Assembly: GCA_963921425.1 (NCBI GenBank)
Contig: OY992837.1
Span: forward strand, 2,887,896-2,951,895
Length of the DNA: 64,000 nt
Reading direction: 5' to 3'
Source of the DNA: Dryas octopetala
Taxonomy: Eukaryota > Streptophyta > Magnoliopsida > Rosales > Rosaceae
In this document: in pieces, positions 24,599 through 36,614 of the stretch
Position numbering within the stretch: the first letter of the stretch is position 1
How the letters are laid out: each line of letters opens with the position of its first letter
Notes under the pieces: model-generated
Seen by the model: the letters and a program-made list of their open reading frames with translations, nothing else
Told to the model about the DNA's origin: nothing
Database searches by the model: none
Made by a program: the position numbers and the translations under genes

Positions 24599-24812
24599 GG
24601 GCCTGAGGCCCACAGTAAGGATCAGGCACTTAATCACGCTGGGCCCAAAAACAGAAGCACGTAGTACTCCTACCTAGGGCTCCACTCCCCAACCAGCCGC
24701 CCACTTTCAAGTTTCAACAAAACCCAGGATGCGTATTAGAAACAATAGACCCTCAAACACCTGATAAAAGCCCGGCATCAATGGCAATGATATAAAGCTC
24801 GCAAAACCCTAG
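24599..24812 (+). promoter_or_regulatory. Site II and telo-box promoter of eL18
   Basis: TGGGCC-type words occur at about 24599-24612 and the palindrome TGGGCCCA at 24640-24647. A telo-box AAACCCTAG lies at 24804-24812, about 80 bp before the ATG. Site II plus telo-box is the standard arrangement in plant ribosomal-protein promoters, giving growth-linked expression. Confidence 0.75.
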
Positions 24813-24890
24813 CTTGATTCGGAGTCTCTCCACTCGGGCACTCAGCGGCGTCCCAACCAGAGCAGCAGAGCTTCATCACCAACAGCTACA

Positions 24891-26795
24891 ATGGTCTCTC
24901 TCTCTAACTCTCGCTCTCTATATGTGTTTGTATTGTGTGTATGTGACTGTATAGTCTGTATTTAACATTGCGTGTGGTGCGACACAGGGGATCGATCTTG
25001 TCGCAGGAGGTAAGAGCAAGAAGACCAAGCGTACGGCGCCCAAGTCCGATGATATTTATCTCAAGCTTCTCGTCAAGGTATACATATACATTTGTAGGTT
25101 TATATGTGGGCATGGTTTCCCTTTCATTTTGAATGTGTTTACTTGATGAATGGTTGAATGTATGGCAACTCATGTGAAATCTGATGATTTTTATGCGCAA
25201 AATGATTGCTTGTGTTTTCTAATGCGGCATGCAATCACTTTGAATTATATATGTCTGATTAATTGTATTAGAATATCCAGATCGTATTGGCATACCTGAA
25301 AATGAAAGTTGATTTTTTTTTTAATTCCATTTCCCTAAAAATCCTTTCTTCTTTTCTAGTTTGATTAATTTGGGGGTTGGTCTTTCTGCAATGATGATAA
25401 TGTGTATCCCAGCTCATTATGAGACCTTTTGTGGTCAAGGAATAGGCTTTATCCACATTTGTCTGAGCCTTTTGTTAATTTTAGTTTTATTTTTTTTCAG
25501 AACTTATGTTTTGTCGCCCTTTGAACAAGGAAACTTTTTTCTTCTGATTTTTTCAAATAGATGCATTTGTTTTTTCTTTAAGCATTTAAATTATTTTCTG
25601 ATATAGTAATAGAACATTGTTTGGTGTAATTTGCTACTTTTTTGTTTCGATGCTGGATTGTTTGGATTGATACAATCATGGCAATCATTAATGTTCTTTT
25701 TCATTTGTTTTCCAATTCAAAATATCTAGTAAGGGGAGACTAATTTCATTTTGTATGCCAAATTTGTTACGGCTTCATTTTTTATGGTGCTGAGCTATGT
25801 AGGAATTGTTCCCTGTGATGCTTCAGTTTGAACCATGCTAATGCTGATCATTACATGATTATCCTTTCAAATAATCTGAGGGAACTAGCTCCCATTTATT
25901 TAATTTTGTTCCCTTAAAATTTGTTAATCAGATTTTTATTTCTATTTGGTTTCATGAAATCTCTTTCCTTACTCTGGCATATCTTTCTGAATGTATGCTT
26001 TCCATTTTCTGTAGCTCTATGAATATGTAGTCTGATTGGATAATTGGTTTTTTCTTTATAAGCTGTACCGCTTTCTCGTACGGAGGACTGGAAGCAAGTT
26101 CAATGCAGTCATTCTCAAACGTTTGTTCATGAGCAAAGTCAACAAGGCACCACTTTCTCTCTCAAGGTTGATCCGTTATATGCAAGGAAAGGTTGGTTTT
26201 TCTTACTCTTCATCTCCTTTTACCTCCAAATCATTTTTACGTGATCTTGAGGAAGTTTGGATCTTTTATTTATGTATTTGGCTTTATAAGGGGTTGCATT
26301 TTATATAGGAGAACAAGATTGCCGTGCTTGTGGGGACTGTGACCGACGATATTCGGGTTTATGAAGTTCCTCAATTGAAGGTTACAGCACTGAGATTTAC
26401 TGAGACTGCAAGGGCGAGGATTGAGAAGGCAGGAGGAGAATGCTTGACATTTGATCAACTTGCTTTGAGGGCACCATTGGGTCAGAATGTGGTATGGGCT
26501 TCTAGTACCAACAAGTAGTGGCTATTTTACATTTTGCAAGTTGATCTGCACCTCTTAATTCTGTTACTGATATATAAGATATGTTATCACTTGTTTTCAC
26601 AAGTATTCATTAAAGTTTTTTTGGCTGCCTCTGCAGGTTCTTCTCAGAGGTCCAAAGAATGCACGTGAAGCAGTGAAGCACTTTGGTCCAGCTCCTGGTG
26701 TGCCACACAGCCACACTAAACCGTATGTTCGGTCAAAGGGAAGGAAGTTTGAGAAGGCCAGAGGAAAGAGGAACAGCAAAGGCTTTAGGGTGTAA
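24891..26795 (+). CDS. RPL18: 60S ribosomal protein eL18
   Basis: Five coding exons: 24891-24893, 24988-25077, 26063-26191, 26309-26491, 26637-26795. They join to 187 residues, the usual plant eL18 length. The first coding exon is the ATG alone; the next begins [20 protein letters not shown]. The body has [20 protein letters not shown] and [20 protein letters not shown], and the end is [20 protein letters not shown] plus V. It is a structural protein of the cytosolic large subunit. The 985-bp second intron carries a C/D-box snoRNA at 25388-25469. Site II and telo-box elements lie upstream. Confidence 0.97.
25388..25469 (+). ncRNA. Intronic C/D-box snoRNA in eL18 intron 2
   Basis: Box C ATGATGA is at 25391-25397 and box D CTGA at 25463-25466, 76 nt apart end to end. 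A homologous copy lies at 40980-41059: the two share box C, ATCCCAGCTC, TATGAGACCT, TTGTGGTC, AGGCTTT and TCTGAGCC, although their surroundings are unrelated. Conservation limited to the box-C-to-box-D interval is strong evidence for a snoRNA. Such RNAs guide 2'-O-methylation of rRNA, and intronic location in ribosomal-protein genes is common. I cannot assign its target; boxes C' and D' are degenerate. Confidence 0.8.
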
Positions 26796-27750
26796 GCTGA
26801 TTCTAGAATTTAAATTCTCATTTTTGGAATCCAATTTTGCTTTGCTTTAGGTATCTGGTGTACTTTATTTGTGTTGGGATAATATATTTTCTACATTGGG
26901 TTTGTTAAGACTTTTCCTTTTTCACAACAATTGGATCTATGGTTTCAAAACGTTGTTTAGTACATGATGGATTTATGATATTTCTAACCCAGCTTAATGG
27001 ACTATTTTGATGAGCATAAATTATCCTTGCGGCTGAGAGTGGATCAATTGGTTTCAAATCCTCTCCATGTTTTGTTGTAGCCGAGTTGCATCAATTGAAA
27101 TTTGAAACAATGGTTTGTAAAAAGTCGTGACCTAACAAATAAAGCAAAACAAGAGAGTTAATCACCCTTCTGATGCAATATTTTGATTGGATGCTCCGAA
27201 GAGCTTGCCAAACTCATTAGACTTGGGATAACTGAATGTGGCACGCATTTAATTGCTTTAGCATCTATTCACCAACGAATTTACCCTCAAGACTTGGGAT
27301 AACGATGGTGTAGATGATGGATATGGGATCATAGCCTATCAATAAACTCTTTATCAACATTATCAATTATATTGATAGAGTTAGCAACATAAACTCTATC
27401 AATTATGCAATGTTTAGATTTGGTATCAGAGCCAAATCCTAGTGTAGATGAGAATGAACCTTCAAGACTTGACTCGACCGGGAGAATCTCGGATTCATTG
27501 ATTGCTGGATTGTAAAGAACAAGGTCCCCAGTCCAATGACCTATAATAATAGATATCCACCAGTTTCTTCACCAGGGAGATCAATAAATTGACCCCTACA
27601 TTTTAAACTCATAGAAAGCGGAAATATTGTATGTTCTCGTAGCCTTAGTTATATTGTAGTCACATTACAGACCAAGACAACCTTAACTCAAACATCTTTG
27701 GTCTATATGGTCTATATAGTATCGCGCTGATAGTGAGAAGCCTCTGAAGA
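26796..27750. other. Intergenic with LTR-retrotransposon relic
   Basis: Left: 3' flank of eL18. Right: 3' flank of the minus-strand pectin methylesterase. In between, TGGTATCAGAGCC at 27421-27433 is the tRNA-Met primer-binding site of LTR retrotransposons. AT-rich sequence before it could be the eroded LTR. No gag-pol frame is seen. Confidence 0.5.
27421..27433 (+). mobile_element. LTR-retrotransposon primer-binding-site relic
   Basis: TGGTATCAGAGCC is complementary to the 3' end of initiator tRNA-Met, the priming site used by most plant Copia and many Gypsy elements. No paired LTR or polyprotein is visible, so this is a decayed fragment. Confidence 0.6.
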
Positions 27751-29626
27751 TCAAGATGAAGTAGTTGAGGTTGCATTTGTCCTGCGGTGAGTAGTTGTGA
27801 GGCCGGGGACATAAGGTACTCCAGAGAGCTTAATCCAGGCATCATTCTTGAAGAAGTTTGGAGGTGTGAAATCTGCAGCGTGGCGGCGGGTAATGTTCTT
27901 GATCCCGCGCCAATTAACACGCAATGCCTTGTTATGGCCGGGCCCTGCGTTCCTGAACTCAGCGTAGAAGCACGTCCGCAGCGCAAAGTCCCCCTCCCAA
28001 TGCAACCAACCTTGCGGCGCAATCACATCATCAATGTAAGACTCCATGATGATGGTCCTGGAATGCTCTTTCCATGGACGCCCGAGGTAGGCCTTGTTTT
28101 CATGCCTCAGTGGGTAGTACTCAGGCGTCCCGGTGATGGTGCTGTTTTGGATGATGATCCCGGTTGGCTCTCTCCTGTCTTTCCTGCCCTGAGCAGTCAC
28201 AATGCACTTCTGCTTGGGCAGTGGCTTTCGGATCACGAATGTGCAGTTTTGGAAGATGGCAGCAGCATCCCCAAACACGAAATCAATGGTACCGGAGATT
28301 GTGCAGTCGCGGTAGAATTGGCGTTCCACGTGTGTGTAGAGCGTGTCTTGGTACCCATCCATTGAGCAGTTGTACAAGATTGCCTGATCCGCACTCACCC
28401 TCAATGCCACAGCCTGATGTTTCTCTGGACCAGCATTGTTCTCAAACCCAATGTTCAATGCCATGAAGTGTGATCCATGAACAGCTGTGCATACCCAATA
28501 ATTAAATCAACGATCATCACTCTAATTACACGCAAATTCATTTTAATTGATCAAAAATTTGAAATCCACATAGATACGTACCAACGGTGGCGGTATGATA
28601 GGTGGGGGTGCCATCCCAGAAGTTGTTGTTTCCAATGATCCTGGTCTTATCGGCACCATCTCCGACCATCACCACATGGGTCATGGTCTTGTTAACCCTG
28701 ACAGACTCGTTGTAGACACCTTCCTTGATGTAGATGACGAAGGCCTTGTTGCCATTTTTGGGGACTTGTTTGAGTGCTGGGGTGATGCTGTCGCTGTCAC
28801 CACTCCCATCCTTGGCCACAATGAAGTCAGGCTTGAATTTCCCAAGATTTGATTTGATCCCGAGGAGTTTTCTGACTCCAGGAAAATACCACTTGGTAGG
28901 GAGATCATTGCCCGCCGAGAGGAGGCGGCGGCGGTGGCTGAGATCCGGGATCTTTAAGTCTACGAGCACCTTCGCGATTTGCGAAACCATGGCAAGGCCA
29001 TTGCTGGTGAGATGCATAGTGTTTTCCAACAATTTCTTCATCTTCTCCCCACTAGCAGCACTCGTGTTCTCAAACGCATCCAAGCAGGTCTCTTGGTATG
29101 TCATGGTGGCGCTGAGAAACACCTTCAAATCCATCAGCATTTCGTCGAATTCTGTGAGCTGAAACGTCCCGAATCTATGGACAGACTGCTCCAGCTCCTC
29201 CACAGCCAATCCCAGCAGCTCTTTGCAGGTGTCAAGGGCCTTCTTGGCTCTCGGGTCCTTCTCAATCTCTTGCAACACGCTCGACTCCTTCAAGACCACA
29301 GAGATTTTTTCCATTGCAACCGTGAACCCGACCCGGATGAGCTTTTCCGGGTCGGTGGTGTTTCCGGCGGCAGAGTGGAGGCTATCCACACATTCCTGTT
29401 TGTAATCCGTGGCCTTGCAGATGGCTTTGATTGCTTTCATGGAGGAAAATACCCCATTGGTTTCGGTACTGTCTTTGGTGCCAAACAACGGGTGGCTGGA
29501 GATGTCAACACTATTGAAGCCCACACCAACCGTCACGGCCACCACCATGGCCACTAATAAAATCGAAGAGACGCCAATGATCAGAAATCTCTTCCTACTC
29601 TTCAAATCATTGTCCCCGTGCCCCAT
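27751..29626 (-). CDS. Pectin methylesterase with inhibitor domain (PME21-like)
   Basis: Two exons, 29626-28582 and 28484-27751, give 592 residues. It is a type I (group 2) enzyme that demethylates homogalacturonan in the wall. A signal anchor lies at about 14-36 (LIIGVSSILLVAMVVAVTVG). A PMEI domain follows at about 60-220 with paired Cys (C70, C80, C134, C181). RRRLL at 232-236 is the usual subtilase cleavage site that frees the enzyme from its inhibitor. In the PME domain: GVYNESV, QAVALR (372-377), GYQDTLY with catalytic Asp 395, DFVFG with Asp 416, and LGRPW with Arg 484. The ATG at 29626 (MGHGDNDLKSRKRF) is chosen because the frame just before it lacks another ATG. It is in tandem with a second PME 0.86 kb upstream on the same strand. 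A 25-bp inverted repeat lies in the presumed 5' leader. Confidence 0.95.
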
Positions 29627-29649
29627 TTTCAATCAACGATCGATTGATC

Positions 29650-29783
29650 GAGCAGCTCTTTGTGCCTCAAGGGAGACCAAAAGATAAAAAGAAAGATGAA
29701 AATGAATCAATTAATAACCCACTTTCCTTTTTTTCTCTGTTTATCGCAAATTAAGTTTCCCTTGAGGCACGAAAGAGCTGCTC
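29650..29783 (-). promoter_or_regulatory. 25-bp inverted repeat in presumed 5' leader of PME21-like gene
   Basis: The sequence at 29650-29674 starts GAGCAGCTCTTTGTGCCTC. It recurs as its reverse complement at 29758-29783, differing by one extra base. The arms are 83 bp apart and the nearer one is 24 bp upstream of the start codon. If transcribed, the leader could fold into a stable hairpin. No known miRNA was recognised. Confidence 0.6.
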
Positions 29784-30489
29784 AAAATGTTAAAGCGTAT
29801 ATAAGAGAAGGTTCTTCAGGTGATGGTGGCGCGCTTCTTCTTCTTCTTCCTATTGGGAAGGCTTTGCGCCCTCACTGCAGATTTGAGGAATGGCATATGG
29901 GAATTGTGTATTTATAATAAGAGTGAAGAAAGAAAGACAGAGTATTGTTGTAACCGAAGATGAAAAAAGGAAAGAAAAGATGGATTCAAAAGTTGGTTAG
30001 TGGGAGTTATAACAGTCGCAAAACATGAGGCTTGGAGGGAAAAGAAGATTCCATGCCAAGCTACGATGTTGTTACCTTTTTTCTAAGAAAAATGGGAGGT
30101 GAAAAACGCACGTCGGAAAAAAAAGTAAACTTTATAACCGTTAAAAAAGAAGAAGAGTAAAATCCACTAATTTTAGGCATCTCTCATTAAACATGTCATT
30201 ATATATAGTTAGGTTTCCTTTACAATGAAGGATAAATTAAAAAATCTGTCATTTATTTAGACATAAATATCACATGTGTGACATTATACAAATAAATAAT
30301 GAGTAAAATTAGGGATTCCTTTTGTCCTAAAATAAAAGTGAAAATAAATAAACATTCCTAGTCGATTTCCATGCATGCGATAAGCATGTGGATGAGAAAT
30401 AATCAGAAATCCTTACAAAGGTTCAAGAATACTACTACAGTATCTATATAATATTGTAAACCACATATTTACTAAGATGTAGTACTTAA
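29784..30489. other. Intergenic between the two PMEs, no gene seen
   Basis: This holds the promoter of the PME21-like gene and the 3' flank of the PME22-like gene. AT-rich; nothing further recognised. Confidence 0.5.
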
Positions 30490-32277
30490 TTAATTACTCA
30501 ATCCTGCATTAAACTTGACACCCGTTTTGGGCAACCACGCCATCCCGTCAATGAAGCGGCCAGCCGTGAAGAAATTAGCGGTGGCAGCATCCTTGATGAT
30601 GTGGTAACCGGGCCATTTGACCCGTCCGGATAGCGATGCACCCGGCCCATAATTTCTATACTCACCATACCACAAAGTGCTCAAGGCAAAGTTACCGTAC
30701 CACTCAAGCCACCCTCTAGGCTGGACCAAACCACTCATATAAGTGTTGATGAAAACAGTCCTGGAGAACTGCTTCCATGGCCTGCCCAAGTACGTGGGTT
30801 GGGTGGCCAGAACAAAGCTGTCCTGGATCGTAAACCCGGTGCTCTGATGCGGGTTTTTCCTCCCCTGGGCAGTGATGGTCACTTTTTGCAATGGTAGCGG
30901 GACTCGGGTGTAAATTTTGCAATTTTGGAGGACCGCTGCGCCATTGCCGAAGATGAAGTCTATGGTGCCATAGATGTTGCATTCGCGGTAGAATTGCCGG
31001 AGAGAGTGAGCATAGAGGGTGTCTTGGTAACCTTCCATGCTGCACCGGAAGAAGGCCGATTGGTCTGAGTCAACTCGGAGCGCCACTCCTTGATGGTTTT
31101 CAGGCCCTGCCGTGTTTCGAAATGTCATGTCTCTAGCTATAAATCCCCTCCCGGATACCGCTGAAGTAATCACAAATAAGAATATATAGCTCAATTCAAA
31201 GAGACTCACATATTCATCAAATTCAAATCTCAACTTATATGTAAATGTATTTCAAATTAAAGTGACATGTAATTATGAGGTATGGGAATTAAGGTACTTA
31301 CCAACTGTTGCAGTTCTAAATGTGGTCCATCCTTGCATGAAATTCCGGTTACCCGTGACCACAGTTTGTCCAATCCCATCCCCAACAAACATAATATTGG
31401 TTTTCTTCTTCTTCATGTCAATGTTTTCCCTATAAACTCCCTTCTTCACAAATATTACATACCTCCTGCTGCTGTAGTTTGGAGCTGCATTCACAGCCTC
31501 TGTGATTGTACGGTACTGCCCACTCCCATCTGCTGCCACAACAGCATGTGCATTCATACCTTGAGGATGGGATTTAAGCAGCTCTTGATCACCCTCAGTA
31601 ATCCATTCTGGGAAATTATGATCATGATCATCTGAACCACTTGTGATTGTTGGGGTAGTCTGATTTCCCTGCCTTGGAGGCTTAAAGGGTAAGGTATGTA
31701 ATTGAGTATACAACCCCAAAACATTACCAATGAGCTGTGTGACTTGCTTCAAACTTGCCCTGATGAAGCTTTCGACACGTCTGTCAGTTCCCTCAAACCC
31801 TTCAAGGCATGTGTCTTGGTTACTGAGGGCAGCACTCAGCCAAGCTTTCAAGTTTCCTTCGTAGTGAACATTTTGGTCACCGCCTCGGATTTTGTTCATC
31901 TCACCCAAGGACCAAGCCAACTCGGAGACAGAGAAGTCTAGGAGCTCCTTGCAGTCCTCAATGGCTACTTGCTCTCTGTAACTGATGGATAAGGCAGTGA
32001 ACTTTGTGATCATTTGGATTGCAGACTTTGCTTCATTGAGTGTGTGCCTAAGCGCAGCACTTAGCATTGAAGAAGCAGCGTTTTGAGGATCAGGGACTAT
32101 TTTCTGGAGCTCAGCTTGCACTTTTGTGTGGCATGAATTTTGGTCTTCAATTTGGGTGCAAGTTTGCATGACCAGAGATTCAATGGAGGGGTTTGGGTCT
32201 TGTGAGGAATGAGTAATTCCATAAGATAAACATGAAAGTAGTGTAAAGAGAAGAAGCAGAGAATTGGGTAAGCCCAT
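30490..32277 (-). CDS. Pectin methylesterase with inhibitor domain (PME22-like)
   Basis: Two exons, 32277-31302 and 31160-30490, give 548 residues. A cleavable signal peptide (MGLPNSLLLLFTLLSCLSYG) replaces the anchor of its neighbour. The PMEI part has the Cys pairs CTQIEDQNSC near 40-49 and CKELLDF and CLEGFEG further on. The PME part has DGSGQYRTITEAVNA, GVYREN, HQGVALR (348-354), GYQDTLY with Asp 372, DFIFG with Asp 393, and LGRPW with Arg 452. Between the domains there is no RRLL/RRRLL cleavage motif, unlike its neighbour, so release from the inhibitor may differ. The single intron sits at the same place and phase (after the ATVA/TVAV codon start) in both genes, showing tandem duplication. 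It acts on wall homogalacturonan. Similarity is to Arabidopsis PME22 from memory. Confidence 0.94.
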
Positions 32278-32900
32278 CTTTGTTTGGCTCTGTTAGGATT
32301 TGGGATGGGAGATGATTTTCATGGTCATTTTAAAAGGAAGAAAATTTATTTATACATGAGGGAATGAGGAATGGTTTGCTTTCAAAGGAAAGGTTCCGTG
32401 CTTGGAGTTATTAATTCACCTTCTTTTGTGCTTTTTCTCTTGACACAGTCAAGTTATATAATATGCTTTCTTTTGAGGGCATGCTCCAATATTCCTTGCT
32501 ACTTTGGACTGGAACGTTGAGTGCACAATCAAGGGATCCTCCCTCCATTTTCTCTAGAAACAGACTCCAGTTTGTCCAGTTTTTTAAGGCCCAATCCAGA
32601 ATCTTAATACTATAGTTTAGGCCCAAACTATACCCACAAATAAGACTTTTAATGTCACAAGGTTTTTAAGGGTGTCTGTTATGTACGTATCTTAATGCAC
32701 CAGCATCTTTTCCATTTAATTAAGCCAAAATTTCTAGCAATACATCTTAAACAACAATTTTTGGACCAGTATATTCTTTAATTCAAATGGAAGGAGCACA
32801 TTCTTCATAAAATAATATGCAACTGAATGATATATCATGCAACATTGTGTGTGTATATGGTCATCCCAAAGTTTTTATAATACAAAAAAGGCTCATCGTG
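32278..32900. other. Intergenic, no gene seen
   Basis: Promoter side of the PME22-like gene and 3' flank of the DUF1399 gene. A 71-codon minus frame at 32411-32626 has no support. Confidence 0.5.
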
Positions 32901-35900
32901 TCATGCAAGTATCCCTCGTTTGTACAACTTATCACCACCTTCCTCTGGTGAATGAGTAATAGTTGGTTGCCTAGTAATATGAGCTGCACCCTCTGATGTT
33001 ACAATTGCCTTTGCATTCCAATACCAAGGCTGAAGGTGAGGTGAAGAAATATATGAAGACCATGAGGAAGGGTGAAGTACTACAGAACCCCAATCTTTAG
33101 TCCCAAGTTTTTGTTCCTTTAGTCTTCTTCTAATCAGCAAACATCCGAGATCTTCTTTCTTCATCTCTGATACGCTTCTTAGTATAGCAATGCATAGAAG
33201 CAGCATCAATACTGCATCTTCTTCAGGCAACAACTCTACTACCAATAGCTTCCAATTTAAAAGTGCCGTTGCTCTTCCAACTGGATCATCTTCTGCAAAC
33301 CGAACAAGTGTTACAAATCCCTCTTCTTCTTCATCATCTTCTTCCTCCTCTTTGCCTTCTTCGTCATTTCGACATTCTTCATCTTTGGTCACCGACCTTT
33401 TTTTCTTTACTTGATATTGCATTTTCCGTCCTCTCAACAGCTTAACCTGCAATATGTGATTGGTTATTAAACCATTATGAGAATTTACATACAGAATTAC
33501 AGATACATTTATATATGCTATGGAGAAAAGAAATGGCCATCCTACCGTTGATTCTGCAGCTTGATTTTTTAAACAGAAACTCAGACCTGATATTGATGAT
33601 GACAATTCCCACCGTAACATCAATTCATCTCCTGTTGAAAAGTACCATGCAGCATTCCATTGTTCTGGTGGTTCTTTTGGTATGGCCGTTCCTACCACTT
33701 TCTCTGTACTAGATGGCAACAGCAACAAGAAATTTACAATTTGATTCCAAAGAAATGAATGAAGCACCATCTTTAACAAAAAGTAATCTCTCAGAAGCCC
33801 ATGTAGAATGCTATGTGAACATACAATAAAGTCAAGGGAAACTCTGTTCCTCTTGTTTTTCTATATATTTAAGAAAGTCACAGATCAGGATGCTTGCCTA
33901 GAAGAAATGACATTAACTACTTAGTCTAGTTTGCTGAGGAGAAAAGCAAGATTAAAGTACTGATTTGTGGACTCTTCCTTTATGTCCTTTTAGTTTCAAG
34001 TGTCCCTCACTCAACTATTGGCCCAGAATGGAACAAGCATGATCTTGTCGGAAACTACACAATATGGTTGACCTCATATGCAGGTTGGTTGCATGTATTT
34101 ATTCCTATTTCTAATGCAGGTTGGTTTCTAGTATTTAATTCCTATTTCTTCAATGTTTTGCACCTTTATCCCACGAGTGTCTGCAAAAAAATATATACAA
34201 CATACCAGGGCATCTACCAATGGAACCAGCAACATAAGACCAAGAACCTTGTCGAATCTCTATAATTCTATCCTCCCATTTCACAGCTGATGGAGTTTCG
34301 CCCCCTCTTCTCCAAAATCCTTCTCCCACCCTACAATTAATCATCCAATTTCTTTTAATTAAGCAATAGATACAATTAATGGTCTTTCAAAAAGTCCTCT
34401 CTCTCAAAAGAATTGAAATTGTCGTTCCCCTGAGAAATAAAACAAGTTGTTAGCTAGCACTTAACCTTATTCGAATCACAAAACACTCTCTCCCAGCATG
34501 ATCAAGAACAGTGCGAGACAACCACCGGCCTTCTTGGGGACGATACTGGTTCATTCTCAGAATCACATCCGATACCATTGCCCCAGAATTATCTGTGACA
34601 CGGTCTGGCACACACTTCAACAGGTATGGTGCTTGAACTGGTGGAGTTATTGAAGCAATAATTTCCACTTCTTGAACTTCTTTTCCCAAAGTCAGAGAGG
34701 GTGCTCTGAGTAAGTCATTCCAATTGAATGTAACGGTGCCTTGCAGGCTACTTCCTTTAAAACAGTTGCCACCACGCCGACGATGCTCAAATATGACTCC
34801 TTTGGTTCCAAACTCGCAGTAGAGATGCCAAGCTTTTCGCCATGATGAATGGGAAAAGCTGGAGACTGGTTTTTCAAGCTTTAACTCACTGTGACACCTC
34901 ACCATTCGAAGACAAAGGATATCGCGTTTCATATCCTCTTGCATTGCCTTTGTATCAGCCCTAAGCCTGACAAACATACAGACCTACATTGAGGTACCAA
35001 GGTGCCATCAGCGTAATACTTACTAACAAAACTGGGATCAACATAGCTGGCTTGACTTACAAGTCTTCGCTAGTTCAATTTATATAAGATTTTGATGAAA
35101 TTCGAGAATAAAAGAATGCTAAACTGACCTCAAGTAAGAACCTAGGGAGCATGGGCTTGTATTTGGTGTTGACATCCGTGTCTGATACCTCCCAGTAAAC
35201 TGGCGGCTTGAATGAGACACCCCCATCCAACTCCAAAGCTATTTCTCCACCAGCTTTCTCATATGGCTGATCAAAGGTCCTCTCCCAAAGCTTCTTGGTC
35301 TCTTCCACCTCTTTTTCCTTCACAGTGTCCCACATGGTCACCACCTTCCCCAAATCACCCTCCATCTCTTTCATATCTTCAGCATATACCGTTGGGTAAC
35401 TCTGGGGAAAAAAATTGCGAAGACTTAATTAAACGAAACGACAAAAATTCAATCTTTTAATTATGGTCATAATTCTCAGCTAACTAAATTGCTAAAAATT
35501 AGAATTAACACTCAAAAATAAACTCAACCCACCTTTAAAAAAGTCAAATGCGTTTACCTTGTTTCACTCACACCACACCAAGATAAAAATAAAATAAAAT
35601 TGAAACCGAAGAGATTGTAAACCCAAAAGGCAGAGATTAAGGAAGAAACACACCTGATGAGTGAGCCACATTAGCATAATATCAGAGGCAGGCACCAAAG
35701 GAGAGCACAAATCAATGGACCTCTGCACCATAAACAAAAACCCCTTGTACCTTTGCCTTGCTGCTATCAAATACACAATTTCAGACCTGTATGGCTCTGA
35801 AAACTTGGAATACAAAAATCTATGCTTGCCCACTTCCTCCAAAAGCTCTTCATTGGCCACATATGGAACCTTCACATCTGAATCGGTTTCATTCTCAAAT

Positions 35901-36614
35901 GGCTCATCTGGGTACCTTCTGACCCATATTTCTCTGCACCTTACCAATGCGTACTCTTCGTTCTCTTCGTCAAAAATGGCTGGTTTTCCAATGAGTTTTG
36001 AGAACTTCGACTCACAGTATTGCCCGTAAGAAACCTACAAGCACCCTCTGTCAAGATTCTGTTTGGTCGCTCGGAAAATAAAGAAAATATCGGAACTTTC
36101 CCAAAAAACAAAAAAAATTTCAACTTTCAACGTTGCCTACCGGATTCAGTGTGTGACAGAACCAAACCCACTCAATGTCTATAGGAGGATGGACCATAGG
36201 AGGCAGCGTTGACTCCGCCGTCAGATCAGAAATCAACGGCATCCACAGCTCATTGTACCTGCAAAACCAGCAACCCGACAGAGTACTTTAACATCCACCG
36301 TCCGATCAGATTACTTGGTGAAAGAAGCTCAGAGTTGAGTTGACCGACCTTCTTATGGCTTCAATGAGCGTTGGCGTTTGGTGAAGCCAGTGAGAGTCGG
36401 CAACAGTCCTCAGGAACCCGATATTTCGCCTGGCGGCCGAAACAAGATCCAACCCGAGTTTGACGGTCTCCGTATCCGAAATGTCGCTGAGAGTTCTTGT
36501 CGAGGACACGTGGCAGGAAATTCCGGAGCCGGTGGGACTCGACGACATGTCGTGGTGAGAGTGGGAGAGCAGTGAGTGAGATCTTTGGATGGAGTTTGGG
36601 CTTCCATAAAACAC
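32901..36614 (-). CDS. DUF1399 / GRDP-type protein
   Basis: Eight exons: 36614-36349, 36258-36141, 36034-35654, 35401-35129, 34983-34466, 34330-34206, 33703-33546, 33446-32901. They join to 794 residues from the first ATG, or 772 from MSSSPTG at 36548. Exons 1-3 carry the DUF1399 block: RYNELWMPLI, HPPIDIEWVWFCHTLNP, then SYGQYCESKF and ALVRCREIWVRRYPDEPFEN. Exons 5-7 match the central domain of GRDP proteins (WSYVAGSIGRCPEKVVGTAI, then WYFSTGDELMLRWE). GRDP1/GRDP2 act in growth, ABA and stress responses. Here the glycine-rich and RNA-binding ends of GRDP2 are absent; exon 8 instead has an acidic run at about residues 636-655. This is nearer the At1g56230-type member, as I recall it. Molecular function unknown. 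The acceptor of exon 7 was chosen because it alone keeps PEKVVGTA in frame. Confidence 0.9.

Noticed and set aside
27170..27435. A full LTR retrotransposon
   Set aside because: Only a primer-binding-site word is clear. No second LTR, polypurine tract or polyprotein was found.
27660..29687. Long open frames antisense to the PME genes (for example 27787-28365 and 28979-29557 plus)
   Set aside because: They mirror GC-rich conserved PME exons on the opposite strand and have no own support.
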